Source: Aristolochia californica
Lineage: Eukaryota > Streptophyta > Magnoliopsida > Piperales > Aristolochiaceae
Direction of reading: 5' to 3'
DNA length: 64,000 nucleotides
Assembly: GCA_029961685.1 (NCBI GenBank)
Contig: JARWKL010000008.1
Span: 4,528,501-4,592,500 of the forward strand
A model generated the notes under the pieces. It did not search any database and was not told where the DNA came from. It saw only the letters and a program-made list of their open reading frames with translations. A program made the position numbers and the translations under genes. Shown here in pieces: positions 11,011 to 22,200 of this stretch (position 1 is the first letter of the stretch; each line of letters opens with the position of its first letter).

Positions 11011-12072
11011 AAATTTATGGCCAGATTCAAAAATTACAAAACAAGCTATACAACATTTGGAGTAAAAAAGATTAATATTGGTGCATTTTAATCCATTATT
11101 GAAATTCAATCCTGAACCTCCCATATCATTCTTTTATAAAAATGTATGCATAATTTTATATATAATTTATTTGACATATATTTTATATAGAGTATTAAAT
11201 GTAGGTTAAGCTCGAACTTGGGTAGAACTCGAGCTCGAACTCAATTAAAATTATTAGGCTCAAGTTCGATTAAAATTTTAGGTTTGAAGCTAGGATCAGC
11301 TCGAGCTCGAGTTCAAAATATTTAAACCAAACTCGACTTGAACAAGGTTCAGAATTAGCTGGATTCGATGCCACCCTTATGCCCAATTTTAAGTAGAAGT
11401 CATTCCCAATTTTATGTAAAATGTATGCATAATTTTATATACAATTTATTTGACATGTATTTTTTGAAAAGTTTTAAATGTATGTTGAAGCTCGAGCTCG
11501 ATAACAATTTTAGGCTCGAGCCTTGGCTCGACTCGAGCTTAAGTTTGAAAAATTTAAATCAAACTTGACTCGAACATAGGCAAGTTCGGGCTCGGCTTGG
11601 TTCGATGCCACCCCTACTTCTTGAGAATTCAATCTCACACATATAGGTCCCACTATAGCCAACTCAAGGATCTTGTACAAATCATGATCAAATCAATCAA
11701 GGAGACAAATGATCTCTAATTACTCAATCAAAGGAAGAAGATCAAGGCAAAATCAATCAAGGAAATCAAGATCCAAAATCAAAGGAATTAGAAAGGAATG
11801 ATTAAACTCTAATTTGAATTGATTTATGTAATTTTGTCAGGACACCTAGATTACAACCTGTAAGAGGATGTCCTTATGGTTTATTTCTCCTTTAAAGGTT
11901 TCGCAAAACCTATATAAACCCTTGTAATCCTTCTACAATTTATTCATTCAATTAAAATTTTTGTCCCCCTGCTTGGCTTGCTCTCTCTTTGGTTTTGGTC
12001 TTGAGTGCCTTGAAGCTCTCTCATTATTCATACTCATCCATTCACTCAATTCATGGTGCCTCAAATTTTCGT

Positions 12073-12560
12073 AGTCTTTACTTTAAAAATTGCAACACTT
12101 CTGAGTCTTTTATTTATTCAATCAAATAAAAAATACCTTTTTCGTCTTTGGCCAACCATGAATTAAGAGAATGAGTGGTGTAGGTCCTAGTTTTAATGTC
12201 ATTTTGTACAACATAAATCTTTTTGAGGTATAGGTTTGTTCGGAGTAGTCATTTCTGGCATTAGTCGAGCAGTTGGGTGCCATGTTCCTTTTTTCATGTC
12301 TCATTGTTCTACCCTTAGCTAATACAGCAAATGTAGACAAGCTAATGTTTCACAAGCTTTTGCCTCTCTACTGTTGTTGCTACTGCAGTTACTGAAAATG
12401 GGCAGAGAAGCAATGAACAGACATTAGCAGTTTCAGCGAATTCCCTTCGAAGAAGGAAGAATTGTCGATACAGCAAAGTTTGAATCTTTCGATGCAGAAA
12501 ACAGTTTTTTTCTGGGTCCATGAAAAAAATTAGTCATTTTTACCAAAATAACAGATTAAA
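12073..12560. other. Unassigned spacer
   Basis: No gene, repeat boundary or RNA gene recognised. Confidence 0.4.
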
Positions 12561-12572
12561 TTTTTTAATTAA

Positions 12573-13024
12573 CTAAATATCCATTTGCCAGAATTGCGCC
12601 CTGTCGGCCTCCTCCTTTTTCTCTTCATCTTCTATTGGTCTCAATCCATCTTGTAGATGATCCTCAGGAGACAATCCTCTGATGCCATCTTGTAGAGAAA
12701 ACCAGCGAGAATAATGGGGAGTTCCCAGCCCAAGTACCGGGGCTTTAAGTTCTTCATGGCCAGCCTGCAATGAACCCATGTGCTCGTTCCAGAGTGATAC
12801 ACGTCTGACATTACGGAGGAGTCGACTCGAGCATGGATCTGATTGGGGGTTGGGGGGTGTGGAGTCATGAGTTTTGAGAAGAAAGCATCGTCTCTGTAAC
12901 TTGGGGCAGAGAAGAAAATGGTTTGGTTTTGAAACGGTTCTTTAAAATTTTGACTCTTCAAAATTGGTAGTCTAATCATTGCAAGAAAAGGTGAATTAAA
13001 ATATTTTTTTGGTTGAAAATTCAC
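12573..13024 (-). pseudogene. Possible gene fragment, unidentified
   Basis: Two overlapping minus-strand frames (12573-12779 and 12641-13024) are moderately GC-rich compared with the surroundings. One starts MGSLQAGHEEL and ends in an acidic Glu/Lys-rich tail; the other contains YLGWELPIILAGFLYKM, a short hydrophobic stretch. I cannot decide which frame, if either, is coding. It may be another captured fragment belonging to the truncated hAT-like element that ends at 13990. Confidence 0.2.
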
Positions 13025-13235
13025 GAGTTTTGAGTTTCTTTTTTTTTTTACTTAGAAAGCATCGTCTCTATAACTTGGGGCAGAGTAGAAAATGGTTGGG
13101 TTAATGGGGTCTTGTGATCTTTGAAACAATTCTTTAAATTTTTTACTCTTCAAAATCGGTAGTCTAATCATAGTAAGAAAAGTTGGATTAAAATATTTTT
13201 TGGGTTGAAAATTCATGATTTCTGAGGTTTTTTTA
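12872..13235 (+). repeat. Tandem duplication, two diverged units
   Basis: The unit beginning GAGTTTTGAG..AAAGCATCGTCTCTGTAAC and running through GGTAGTCTAATCATTGCAAG to GGTTGAAAATTCA occurs twice (about 12872-13022 and 13025-13220). The second copy has a T run and a short insertion. Confidence 0.75.
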
Positions 13236-13554
13236 CCTTGAAAGCATTGTCAATTGCTACCAATGGAGAAGTGTTTGTTTTTTTAAGGAGATGAAAAAGA
13301 AGAAGGATAAGATATGCATAATTATAATTTTGATTGGAATGGGTGAGTCTTTTGATTTTTTTCCTTAGTTTTATCACATCAAGAACAACTGATTAAACAT
13401 TATCTTGGATTGAAGAATCCTATTGCGGCGATTCAAAGCTGAAAGATTTTTTTTTATTCTTATTTCTCCAATTACCAAGAAGAGATCCTTCCTTTGGACA
13501 TGGCTGAGAGAACAGAGGGAACCTTCCCTCCCTCTATAAAAAAATGAAGCATAT

Positions 13555-13990
13555 ACAATTATGCGGTTTTTACAATTTTGTTTGGGTGATTGTAAATTTG
13601 ATATTGGTAATTTAGTTAAATTTTTGTGTTTGATTATTTAATAAAGTTTATGCATACTGTTATGTGGTGTTTATGAACAATTTTATGCAAAGTGAATAGA
13701 CAACATTTTTATGTAGAGGTCATGCCCAATTTCAATTAAAATTTATACATAATTTTATGCATAGTTTATTTGATATGTATTTTATGCAACGTTTTAAATG
13801 TAGGTTGGAGCTCGAACCCATCTCGAGCTCGAGCTCAAGCTCGAACTTGGTTAAAATTATTGGGCTCGAGCTCGATTCCAATTTTAGGCTCGAGGGTAGG
13901 CTTGGGTCGAGCTCGAGTTCAAAGTATTTAAATCAAGCCTAGCTCGAACATATGCAAGTTCGACCTCGACTCAATTTGATGCCACCCCTA
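13555..13990. mobile_element. hAT-like element 3, right end only
   Basis: Matches the right portion of hAT-like element 4 (58395-58818): shared AT-rich text, the AGAGGTCATGCCCAATTT unit, GAGCTCGAGCTC-rich subterminal sequence and terminus GATGCCACCCCTA at 13990. I found no matching left terminus upstream, so it is truncated or its left end is scrambled. Confidence 0.65.
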
Positions 13991-14167
13991 GTTATGACAA
14001 CCATTCAGGACTACGAATTTGTGCATCTCGACATGGAAAGTGACCATCGACGTTAGTTCGTGAACCAAGAATTCAGATCAATGGCCATTCAACTTAGATT
14101 TTGTAGCAGACAAACCCAGAGACCTATTTTTTAGGAAACAAATGGTTAACAAGAGCCTCTAGGCTAC

Positions 14168-14354
14168 TGACAGAGATATAGACAAACTAAGATAGAGATA
14201 GAAATCAAGTAAGATGTAAACACTATATCCATCTACGATAGTTGAAGAGTTAGTCTTTGTAATTAATTAGGGGTCTCTGTAAATTTGTCTATAAATAAGT
14301 TTCTCCACATCAATGAATATATGACAATTAATTCCCTTTTCCTCATCATATACA
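14168..14354 (+). repeat. 5' LTR of Copia F
   Basis: Starts TGACAGAGATATAGAC and ends ATATACA, with TATAAATA at 14290-14297. It repeats at 17920-18103. Confidence 0.9.
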
Positions 14355-14366
14355 TGGTATCAGAGG
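14355..14366 (+). other. Primer-binding site of Copia F
   Basis: TGGTATCAGAGG, one base from the canonical plant Copia site complementary to initiator methionine tRNA. Confidence 0.88.
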
Positions 14367-14844
14367 TCAATCAACAATCCATTCTTCCTTCCCATCGTTG
14401 AAAATCGTCAGAGCTCACCGAAACCATCGTTGGAAATCATCACCAGAGCCAAATCCGAGGGACATCCAAAGTCGTCATTGTCGTTACCGTCGCTTCTATC
14501 GTCGGTGCTGGTATTTCATTTTTTTCCTCATTTCTTTTCCGTTCACTTAAATCTTCGCCTAGAATGTCACCGTCGTTACCGTCAACACTAGCTGCGTGTC
14601 CATCAAGTTCACTCCTCTCCACTTCCAACTTCAGCAAATCTAGCTAATTCATGCGCCAATTCCAGGAAGTCAGGTAATCAGTAGTGTCGGGAAAAAAGAC
14701 ACAACGTTCCACAATACCTTGTCTTTAGTCATATGCAATGACACTTGCCACCACCCAGGCTCGTCGGTAACTCTTCACTGGCAACCTCGCCCATTGATAC
14801 CATGACAACCACAAGCTCATCTTGCAACCACTAACTCTTCTATT

Positions 14845-15110
14845 GGTTCTACTTGGCTTTTGGATAGTGAAACATCACACCATGTTACTATGGACTTGAG
14901 AAATCTCTCTTTTCACACTCCTTATGATAGCACTGTTGACATTGTGAGTGATGATGACACGAGTCTACTTATTACTCATACTGGTTACAAATATCTCTCT
15001 ACACCCTCATGCCAATCTTCATTAAATAATATTCTTTGTATTTCTACTATGCAAAAAAAATCTAATTTCCGTTTCTTAGTTCTGTCAAACTAACAATTTT
15101 TTCATTGAAT
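14845..15110 (+). pseudogene. Protease and GAG-pre-integrase of Copia F
   Basis: The frame contains WLLDSETSHHVTMDLRNLS. In Copia proteases this reads Asp-Ser/Thr-Gly-Ala-Ser; here the Gly is replaced by Glu (14863-14871), which would destroy the aspartic active site. It continues into the conserved LNNILCIS block and then stops. Confidence 0.75.
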
Positions 15111-15229
15111 TTTTACATCTTTTCGTGTCAACGATCTTAGCACGCAACACTTTTGTAGGGTCGAACTAAGAATGTTGTGTATGTATGGCCATCGCCCCCA
15201 ATAATCATTTTTTTCCAGTGTCAAGACCA

Positions 15230-16380
15230 CTTCGTTTGCATGACATCATCGCTTAGGTCATCCATCGTCTACCATTCTCAAGCACATAATGTCCACTTTT
15301 AAGTTAGATTTATTGCATCCTTTGAATTTTAACTTCAATTGCAATTCTTGTCATTGCAATGAGAGTCACAAGTTACCATTCTCACTCTCTTCTCTTGTGT
15401 TGTCTTCCCCTCTTGATATTATTTTTTCATATGCATGGACTTCTCATATTATTTTTATTGATGATTTCAAATATTATGTTTTTTTTTATCATTTTACAAA
15501 ATATATTTGGTTTTACCCTCTCAAACAAAAATCCCATTTGTTTGATACATTTGTCCGCTTTAAATCTCTTGTTGAAAATTTCTTTGGTAAGCGGATTACA
15601 ACACTCTACTTTTATAATTGGGGGGAATATACAACAATGTCCTCTTTTTTTGTTACTAATGGTATTTCGCATCTTACGTCACCTCGACACACCCTTGAAC
15701 ATAATGGGTATTTCGAACGACGACATTGTCATATTGTCGAAATGAGTTTGTCTCTCCTTTCTCATGTATCCATACTGTTATTTTACTTGTCATATGCATT
15801 CTCCACTGCTGTTTATCTCATCAACCGTCTACCTACTCCCACACTTCATCTTATGTTTCCATATGCCAAAATTTTTGGCACCCTTCCCAACTACTCTAAA
15901 CTTTGCAATTTTGGTTGTCTCTGTTATTTGTGGTTTATGCCATACTCCTCCCACAAACTCACTCCTCGATCATCCCCGTGTGTCTTTCTTGGGTACTCTA
16001 CCATTCAAAGTGTCTTTCTGTGTTTTGAGCCTACTACCTCTTGTCTTTATAAGTCACGTCATGTTAAATTTGTTAGTCTATATTTCCCTTCACTTCACTT
16101 CACTTCAGTTTCACCTTGACCGTCCTCCATCTGACACAGTATCCCACTGGTGTTCATTTGTGTCTTTCCTTCTGGCTACCATCACATTAACCACATCTTC
16201 AATCCTTGTGCCCTCTACAAGCTCCAGTCAAGACCTTGCACCTAACCCCACTTCCACACCTACCTCATTCACCGAACCACACCCATCATCCCTACCTACT
16301 TCCTCACCTCCCCGTGTTATTGTCACCAGATCTAGGAACAACATTTACAAGTCCATCCAAAAATTAAACCTCATAGCCTA
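15230..16380 (+). pseudogene. Integrase of Copia F
   Basis: A 276-codon open stretch (15289-16119) keeps much of the integrase: HIIFIDDFKYYVFFYHFTKY with the core Asp, the TLEHNGYFERRHCHIVE block corresponding to the usual [15 protein letters not shown], and the downstream INRLPTP and FGCLCY segments. It would join retrotransposon DNA to the genome. The second core Asp region (LYFYNWGEYT, normally ..D.G.EY/F) has lost its Asp. The frame shifts after 16119. Confidence 0.78.
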
Positions 16381-16399
16381 GCTTCCTACATATGTAGCC

Positions 16400-17330
16400 A
16401 TTGAACCATCAACTATGACTCAAGCTCTCACTAATCCCAAATGGTGTCAGGCTATGTCGAATGAGTATGATGTTCTTGTTCGGAATGGGACATGGGAACT
16501 TGTTCCCTTGAATTCCTCGCAAAATCTGGTTGGTTGCAAATGAATTTTTCTTACTAAATTTCTATCAGATGGCTCTATTGACAGATACAAGGCTCACTTA
16601 GTTGCCAAAGGGTTTCACCTACATCCTGGGGTTGATTATCATGAAATTTTTAGTCCCGTTGTCAAGCCTACCACCATTCGTATTATTCTTAGTCTTGCAA
16701 TAAGTCGTGGGTGGTTTTGACAACTTGATGTCAATAATGAGTTTCCCTAAGGTACCCTGTTTGAGAATGTTTTTATGGCACAACCACCAGGCTTCATTGA
16801 TTGTGATCATCCCCACCATCTTTGTAAACTTTACAAAGCTATCTACGCTCTCAAGCAAGCTCCACATATTTGGTATCATGAGTTACACCAATTTTTTTAT
16901 CCCCTCTTGCTTCACCAACTCTCATGCAAACTCCTCTCTATTTATCTCTCTCACATATACTATTGTGATGTATATTCTGGTTTATGTGGACGACATTATT
17001 ATTACAAGAGACAATGATCAAGCTACAATATTTATCAATCTTCTTGCTCAGAGATTTTTCGCTCAAGGATATTAGCTCATTGATTTACTTTCTCGGCATT
17101 AATGTTGTTCCTCATTCTCAAACAATGTTTGTGTCTCAACGCCAGTATATTTCTGATCTCCTTGCTCGCACACACATGACATATGCAAAGCCTGTAACAA
17201 CACCTCTTGCCACGCCCTCTACACTCACATTTCAGTCTGGCACGACATTCTCTGATCCATCTGAATGTCGACCTATTGTTGGCAGTCTCCAATACTTAGT
17301 CTCTTATGAGCCCTAACATTGCTTATGTGA
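16400..17330 (+). pseudogene. Reverse transcriptase of Copia F
   Basis: RT motifs are spread over three frames: [46 protein letters not shown], then ALKQAPHIWYHELHQFF. The catalytic YVDD is intact at 16982-16993 within VYILVYVDDIIITRDND. In-frame stops (for example near 16541 and 16720) and frameshifts mean no functional enzyme. Confidence 0.82.
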
Positions 17331-17919
17331 GAATTAAGTTATCTCAGTTTATGCATTGTCCTACTATGCTATGAAACACTTGTTGTACTATCTTTGTGGG
17401 ACTTTGGATCATGGTATTATCTTACACCGTCAATCTTCTTTGTCTTTCCATGCATTTTTTATATTGATTGGGCAAGAAAAAATGATGATTTCACTTCTAC
17501 AGGTGCTCATTTTATTTACCTAGGTCTCAATCCTACCTCTTGGAGTTTTAAGAATCAATGGACTATGGCTCACTCATCTATTGAGGCGGAATATTGATCT
17601 ATTGCAATCACTACAACTGAGATCTAGTGGATCTGCTCTTCTCACTGAATTAGGTGTTTTTCTTCCACAACAACCAGTGTTTTATTGTGACAAGGTTAGT
17701 GCTATAAATCTATGCTCAATCCAGTATTTCACTCTCGCATAAAACATGTTGCTTTGGATTACTACTTCATTCAGTTTAGAGTAACGTTCTTCGGGTTACT
17801 CATATCTCCTCTAATGATTAGTTGACCGATGCTCTCACCAAACCACTTTTGCGAACATGCTTCCTCTTATTGAAAAACAAGATTGAACTCTCCTCTAGAA
17901 GCTAAATCTTGTGGGGGCA
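17331..17919 (+). pseudogene. RNase H of Copia F and polypurine tract
   Basis: Frames carry HCPTML-, LNPTSWSFKNQWTMAHSSIEAEY-type RNase H text and the closing DALTKPL block near 17825-17850. They end in the purine tract CTTGTGGGGGCA (about 17908-17919) that primes plus-strand synthesis. Confidence 0.72.
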
Positions 17920-18103
17920 TGCTAGAGATAGAGACAAACTAAGATAGAGATAGAAATCAAGTAAGATGTAAGCACTGTACGATAGGTAGCTAAAAGGTTA
18001 GTTTTTGTAATTAATTAAGAGTCTCTATAAATCTGTCTATAAATACCTTTCTCTATATCAATGAATATAGCAATTAATTCCCTTATCCTCATCATCTATA
18101 ACT
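17920..18103 (+). repeat. 3' LTR of Copia F
   Basis: Starts TGCTAGAGATAGAGAC. It is followed by the target duplication GCTAC at 18104-18108. Confidence 0.88.
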
Positions 18104-18108
18104 GCTAC

Positions 18109-18581
18109 AGTAAACAAGACTACAATTGACGCCACAAACTAATTTTCATGTTGCAGAGACCTCTAGGAGGAGCTCAGGCGGAAGTAGAAAAGATCGAAGA
18201 AGAGAATGAGAAAGGGCATGCAAGATGAAGGGAAAAAAAGCATAGGCTGGCCCGCTGAAATGATTCAAAGTTGGGTCAACAAGTTCCGTTCAACTGGTAG
18301 AACGAAATCCTTGGCAGATCCTTTGGAAGGTGCCTTCCTCGGATAAGCATTAAACGGTCAACAAGTTCCTTTCAATGAAAGACTCCCTGCAATAAAATCT
18401 GCAATAGAACGAAGGAGGGTAGGCTATGAGGTAACGCGTTTCTGCAGTATTTGACTTTTGGATGATTTATGAAGCATGAAAACGGCTCAGTCACGACTTC
18501 ACGTCATAAAAAATATATCAAAGAGCGGAAGAAAAAAAGTGAAAAACCAAAAATTAAAATTAAAAGCTCTTGAGCTTCGCC

Positions 18582-18584
<3 letters not shown>
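18109..18584 (+). promoter_or_regulatory. Upstream region of the transporter gene
   Basis: Non-repetitive DNA between Copia F and the gene. It contains GGTCAAC motifs (W-box core GGTCAA) near 18273 and 18355 and an A/T-rich stretch near 18510. No TATA box is decisive. Copia F therefore sits only about 0.7 kb upstream of the start codon. Confidence 0.4.

Positions 18585-18612
<28 letters not shown>
18585..18612 (+). repeat. (CT)14 microsatellite, probable 5' UTR
   Basis: Fourteen CT units lie about 215 bp before the transporter start codon. Pyrimidine tracts are common in plant 5' UTRs and core promoters. Confidence 0.9.
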
Positions 18613-18619
<7 letters not shown>

Positions 18620-18827
18620 GTCACCTCCACCGACGTCTCTCTCGGATCCAACGGGCTGCTTCTCTGATGCTCTTCCATTGGGTACTAAGCTGAATTTCCA
18701 CCTTGAACCCTCCAATTCCAGATCGGCCTGACTGGCCATTCAAATTCTTCACGGATAAGACAGTAGATCGAACCCTAGAGGAGGGAAGGGCGGAGAGGTA
18801 GAGATAGAGAAGAGGGGGGAATCTCCG

Positions 18828-19268
18828 ATGAAGGGCTCGAGTCGTCTCTTTACTGTCGGGCTCGTCACGGGATGGTACGCCTCCAACATCGGGGTTCTCT
18901 TACTCAACAAGTACCTGCTCAGCAATTATGGATTCAGGTACCCGATCTTTCTCACAATGTGCCACATGACCGCCTGCTCGCTCCTCAGCTATGTCGCCAT
19001 CGCCTGGATGAAGATTGTTCCTATGCAGACAATTCGCTCGCGTCAACAGTTTCTTAAGATCTCGGCGCTCAGCGCCATCTTCTGTGCTTCCGTCGTCAGC
19101 GGGAATGTGTCACTCAGATACCTTCCCGTCTCTTTCAATCAGGCTATTGGTGCGACTACCCCCTTCTTTACGGCGGTTTTCGCTTATATTATGACTGTGA
19201 AGAGGGAAGCTTGGCTCACCTATGTCACGCTCATCCCAGTCGTTACTGGGGTCATTATTGCCAGTGGG
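18828..19268 (+). CDS. Transporter exon 1
   Basis: 147 codons, phase 0, ending VIIASG before GTGAGC. Reading through the splice site gives a stop at 19314-19316. Confidence 0.93.
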
Positions 19269-22200
19269 GTGAGCTTTTTCTCCTCCGTTTCTTCTTTTTG
19301 TTTACTGCTTGTATGAAATCTTTGTTGAATTCATTCGTTTTGCGAGAACCATCTAGGATTTGCTGAATTCGATAACAGCTGGCTTTCGCCTAGTACAGTT
19401 AAGATGGTTAATTGTCCAAACTGACTTTCAACTCAGCTCTTTGTGAGCACTGACTAGCTCTGTTATGTTCCCTTGTAAATTGGTGAGCATTTATTCAACA
19501 TTTCAGTTTTGGTGTCATGTACAGAAATCAGCAGCAAATATACAATTTCTCTTGTTACCGTCAGTTGCAGCGTAGAGACAAGGGCTTTAATAACACGGAG
19601 AGTGTGCTGATGGCATCCATATATTCGTGGATCCATGTGCTGTTAGAAAGCTTCTTGAAAAAATATGATGATCATAAGTCTTTTGGCCTCAAATTCTGAT
19701 TCTTTCTAGCTAGTTATATTATTTTCCTGGACTATACTAGTTCCCGATCTGCCTAAACCTTATTGAGAAAGTCAAACTTGGGAGAGTTGTATAAGAATTT
19801 TTAGGACTTGATCCATGGCTTCCTTTGTTGATTAGCATCAAATCTGAAAATCTTCATACAACTGCTTCAGGTGTTTTGGCCTTGTGTTGGCTAGACCAAT
19901 TCTGCACTATTGGGGGCAAATATGCTGTTTGAACAACTATTCAAATGTGAGATGGATTGATGATTTTTTTCTTCTTGAAATGGCAAAACAATATTGATAA
20001 AGAGAAAAAACAAGATTAAGAGAAATTTTTTTCCACCAAATATCCTAAACGTGAGCAAAGAGGCCAACAGAAATTACTATAAATTGAAATAAAAACTCTG
20101 TCGATCAACTTAACATTACAGTGCCTTTGTTTCAAATCCCATATTTTGCGATACTCTGCTGTTCTTATCATATACCTATTTTCTTTAAATTTTTTTAGTT
20201 TATTAGTATTTGATGCTCTTTCATTTCCTGCAATGTCTGACTAGCTTCAGTTTCATGTTAGTTTTTTGTGTAATGGATGAAGCTGTTGTCAAATTTTGTA
20301 ATGCTCCATTTTATTCATTACATAAGAAGTTGGCTTCAAATTAATATAACCAAGGTGATTCTGCTTCTGTTCGATTCTCTTTAAATGCTTACGACAGTTA
20401 GTTTTTAAGTTCATTTGTGATTTCTTTCTATAAGCCCAGTGAATTTTTATGTGCTGAAATGTTACATACGTGGGAAATTGTCTTACTGGTTAACTAATAT
20501 TGATCTATCATTCTATTATATAATAGGGAGAGCCAAGTTTTCATCTTTTCGGGTTCATAGTGTGTGTTTTTGCCACCGCAGCCAGAGCTCTCAAATCTGT
20601 AGTTCAAGGAATATTGCTTTCTTCAGAAGGGTAATAAGAACTGTTCCTCAACTTTAGTTTATACTTCTCTTTATTGAAGCCCCTGTTTCATTCTGTCTGT
20701 TGATGGGTATCTGAACTATGTCCTAAATTTAAAAGCAACGCTAACATGCTTTTGCCGTTCTTTGGACAGGGAAAAGCTGAACTCGATGAATCTGCTGCTA
20801 TATATGGCTCCGATAGCTGTTGTTTTCCTTCTTCCTGTCACCCTCATGATGGAGCGGAATGTGGTGGGAATCACACTAGCTCTTGCAAGAGATGATATTA
20901 AAATTCTTTGGTACCTGCTTTTCAATTCTTCCTTGGCATATTTTGTGAATTTGACCAATTTCTTGGTCACTAAACACACCAGTGCTTTGACTCTCCAGGT
21001 ATGCTGCCAAGGCCACTTCATCTTTTACATATTCGCTGTCTTTTTGAAAAATGAAATATTTGTGATTAATCCTAGTTCCATGATTTACTCAAAAAAGGGA
21101 ACTCATTAACTAAAATTATTGGCGAGTGGTGAAGCCTTGGATTTGTTATATTAGATGCTTGTTCATGCGGTATTATTTGTTTCTTATGAAAACTTGTTGG
21201 TCTAGTATTGGTTGAACTTTTTTATTATTTCATTCTTCTATCCTCTTAGTTGTCTTTATCCATATTGCCATATTCTTAGGATTCCTGGTTACTGTATGAT
21301 CAGTCATCCCTTGTAGTTCAAATGTCACTTGGATTGTCATATTGCTAGTTACCATTCGGTATTCCATTCACTATAGTCCCTTTGTCAGTATCCTTGTATT
21401 AGTGTCATTGTAAACATTCCTGTTCATGTAAATATTGGTAAAGAGTTGCTTTGTTTTGTATTGAGCTATGACTGACATCACACCCAGATGTCTATCACTA
21501 TGTGGTGTTAGGATTCAGCTTTGCTTGTGTCAAGATGCAACAAGTTTCAAAAGGAGCATGTTTATCCTTTCTTTTCTAGTATTTCCAGCTTTAAAATTTT
21601 GTACCAATGTCTTCACAGGAAGAACTAATCAAAATAAGTTCAAAACTGTTGGTAGACATTAGAGGATATTGCAGCTTTACTGTTTTTGAAAACATTTGAA
21701 ATGTTGTAATTGGCACAAAGGTAGGAACTGCCATTGCATATGCTTTTCGTCGGCAGAACTGAGGAATGTGTATATTGTTAATTAATCCACACTTCAACTT
21801 TTCTGAGAGGTAGAAATTTTGAAATTGATTTTCTTGCAAAATAAGTTCAAATGCTGGTTAAAAATTTCCAGTTAAACTTCAGCCAACAGTTCTTAGTTGG
21901 TGATACTTGTTCCCTAAACATTTGCTGTGGAAAAACTGGTCATCTTCCTCATTTTTATTTTATTTTAAGAAGGCTTACCAGCCACTCAATCATAAACATT
22001 CCCGAAAAAAATAATAATAATAACTGCAAAGTGTAAGTGTGAAGTGTAAGTTTAATCTCTTCTTCACGACAAGGTAGCATTCCTTTAAAGAGATTGGCTT
22101 GGAGAGGCTACATCCATATAGTTTCAGTATCTTTCCAAAGAGAAAGAACTTCCTTTTTTTTGCAGTATCTTTCCGATGAAAAAGAACTTCCTTTATGTAG

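Larger units (their letters stand above)
9943..11616. mobile_element. hAT-like element 2 with duplicated right end
   Basis: Left end AAGGGGTGGCTTCGAACC and right end GGTTCGATGCCACCCCTA are inverted repeats of the same family as element 1. There is a second right terminus (ATTCGATGCCACCCTTA) at about 11362-11379, so two right ends lie in tandem. The flanking octamers differ (gtgatgtc, cttcttga) and part of the host LTR is missing, consistent with a deletion or a compound insertion. The interior carries a 32-G run, a GC-rich genic-looking piece (10170-10375) and a MITE (about 10545-11010). No transposase is seen. Confidence 0.7.
1..12072 (+). mobile_element. Copia-type LTR retrotransposon A, decayed and nested
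   Basis: The window opens inside the 5' LTR (to 575). The matching 3' LTR starts at 9774 and ends near 12072 after a polypurine stretch ending in gggga at about 9762-9773. Between them, in order, lie gag with a zinc knuckle, remnants of protease, integrase, reverse transcriptase (RT) and RNase H: the Copia order. Three later elements interrupt it: B (851-3517), a hAT-like element (5779-8073), and another hAT-like element inside the 3' LTR (9943-11616). Every coding part has stops or frameshifts, so it is not autonomous. About 74 bp of the 5' LTR lie upstream of base 1, judged from the 3' copy, so its target duplication cannot be checked. Confidence 0.85.
9774..12072 (+). repeat. 3' LTR of Copia A, split by a hAT-like insertion
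   Basis: The two parts are 9774-9942 and 11617-12072; together they repeat 1-575. About 45 bp present in the 5' LTR (roughly 96-140) are absent at the insertion point. The TATA-like box is near 11912. Confidence 0.8.
14168..18103 (+). mobile_element. Copia-type LTR retrotransposon F (decayed)
   Basis: A 3.9-kb element with LTRs 14168-14354 and 17920-18103, flanked by target duplication GCTAC (14163-14167 and 18104-18108). A near-perfect Met-tRNA primer site follows the 5' LTR, and the purine tract CTTGTGGGGGCA precedes the 3' LTR. The interior encodes protease, integrase, RT and RNase H in Copia order, all interrupted. The gag region (14370-14840) is largely unrecognisable, so the element appears internally deleted. 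By eye the two LTRs differ by roughly one base in eight to ten. Confidence 0.9.

Noticed and set aside
18585..18612. CT repeat as part of a coding frame (18476-18667)
   Set aside because: Frames through the dinucleotide run encode only Leu-Ser repeats. Position before the transporter ATG fits a 5' UTR.
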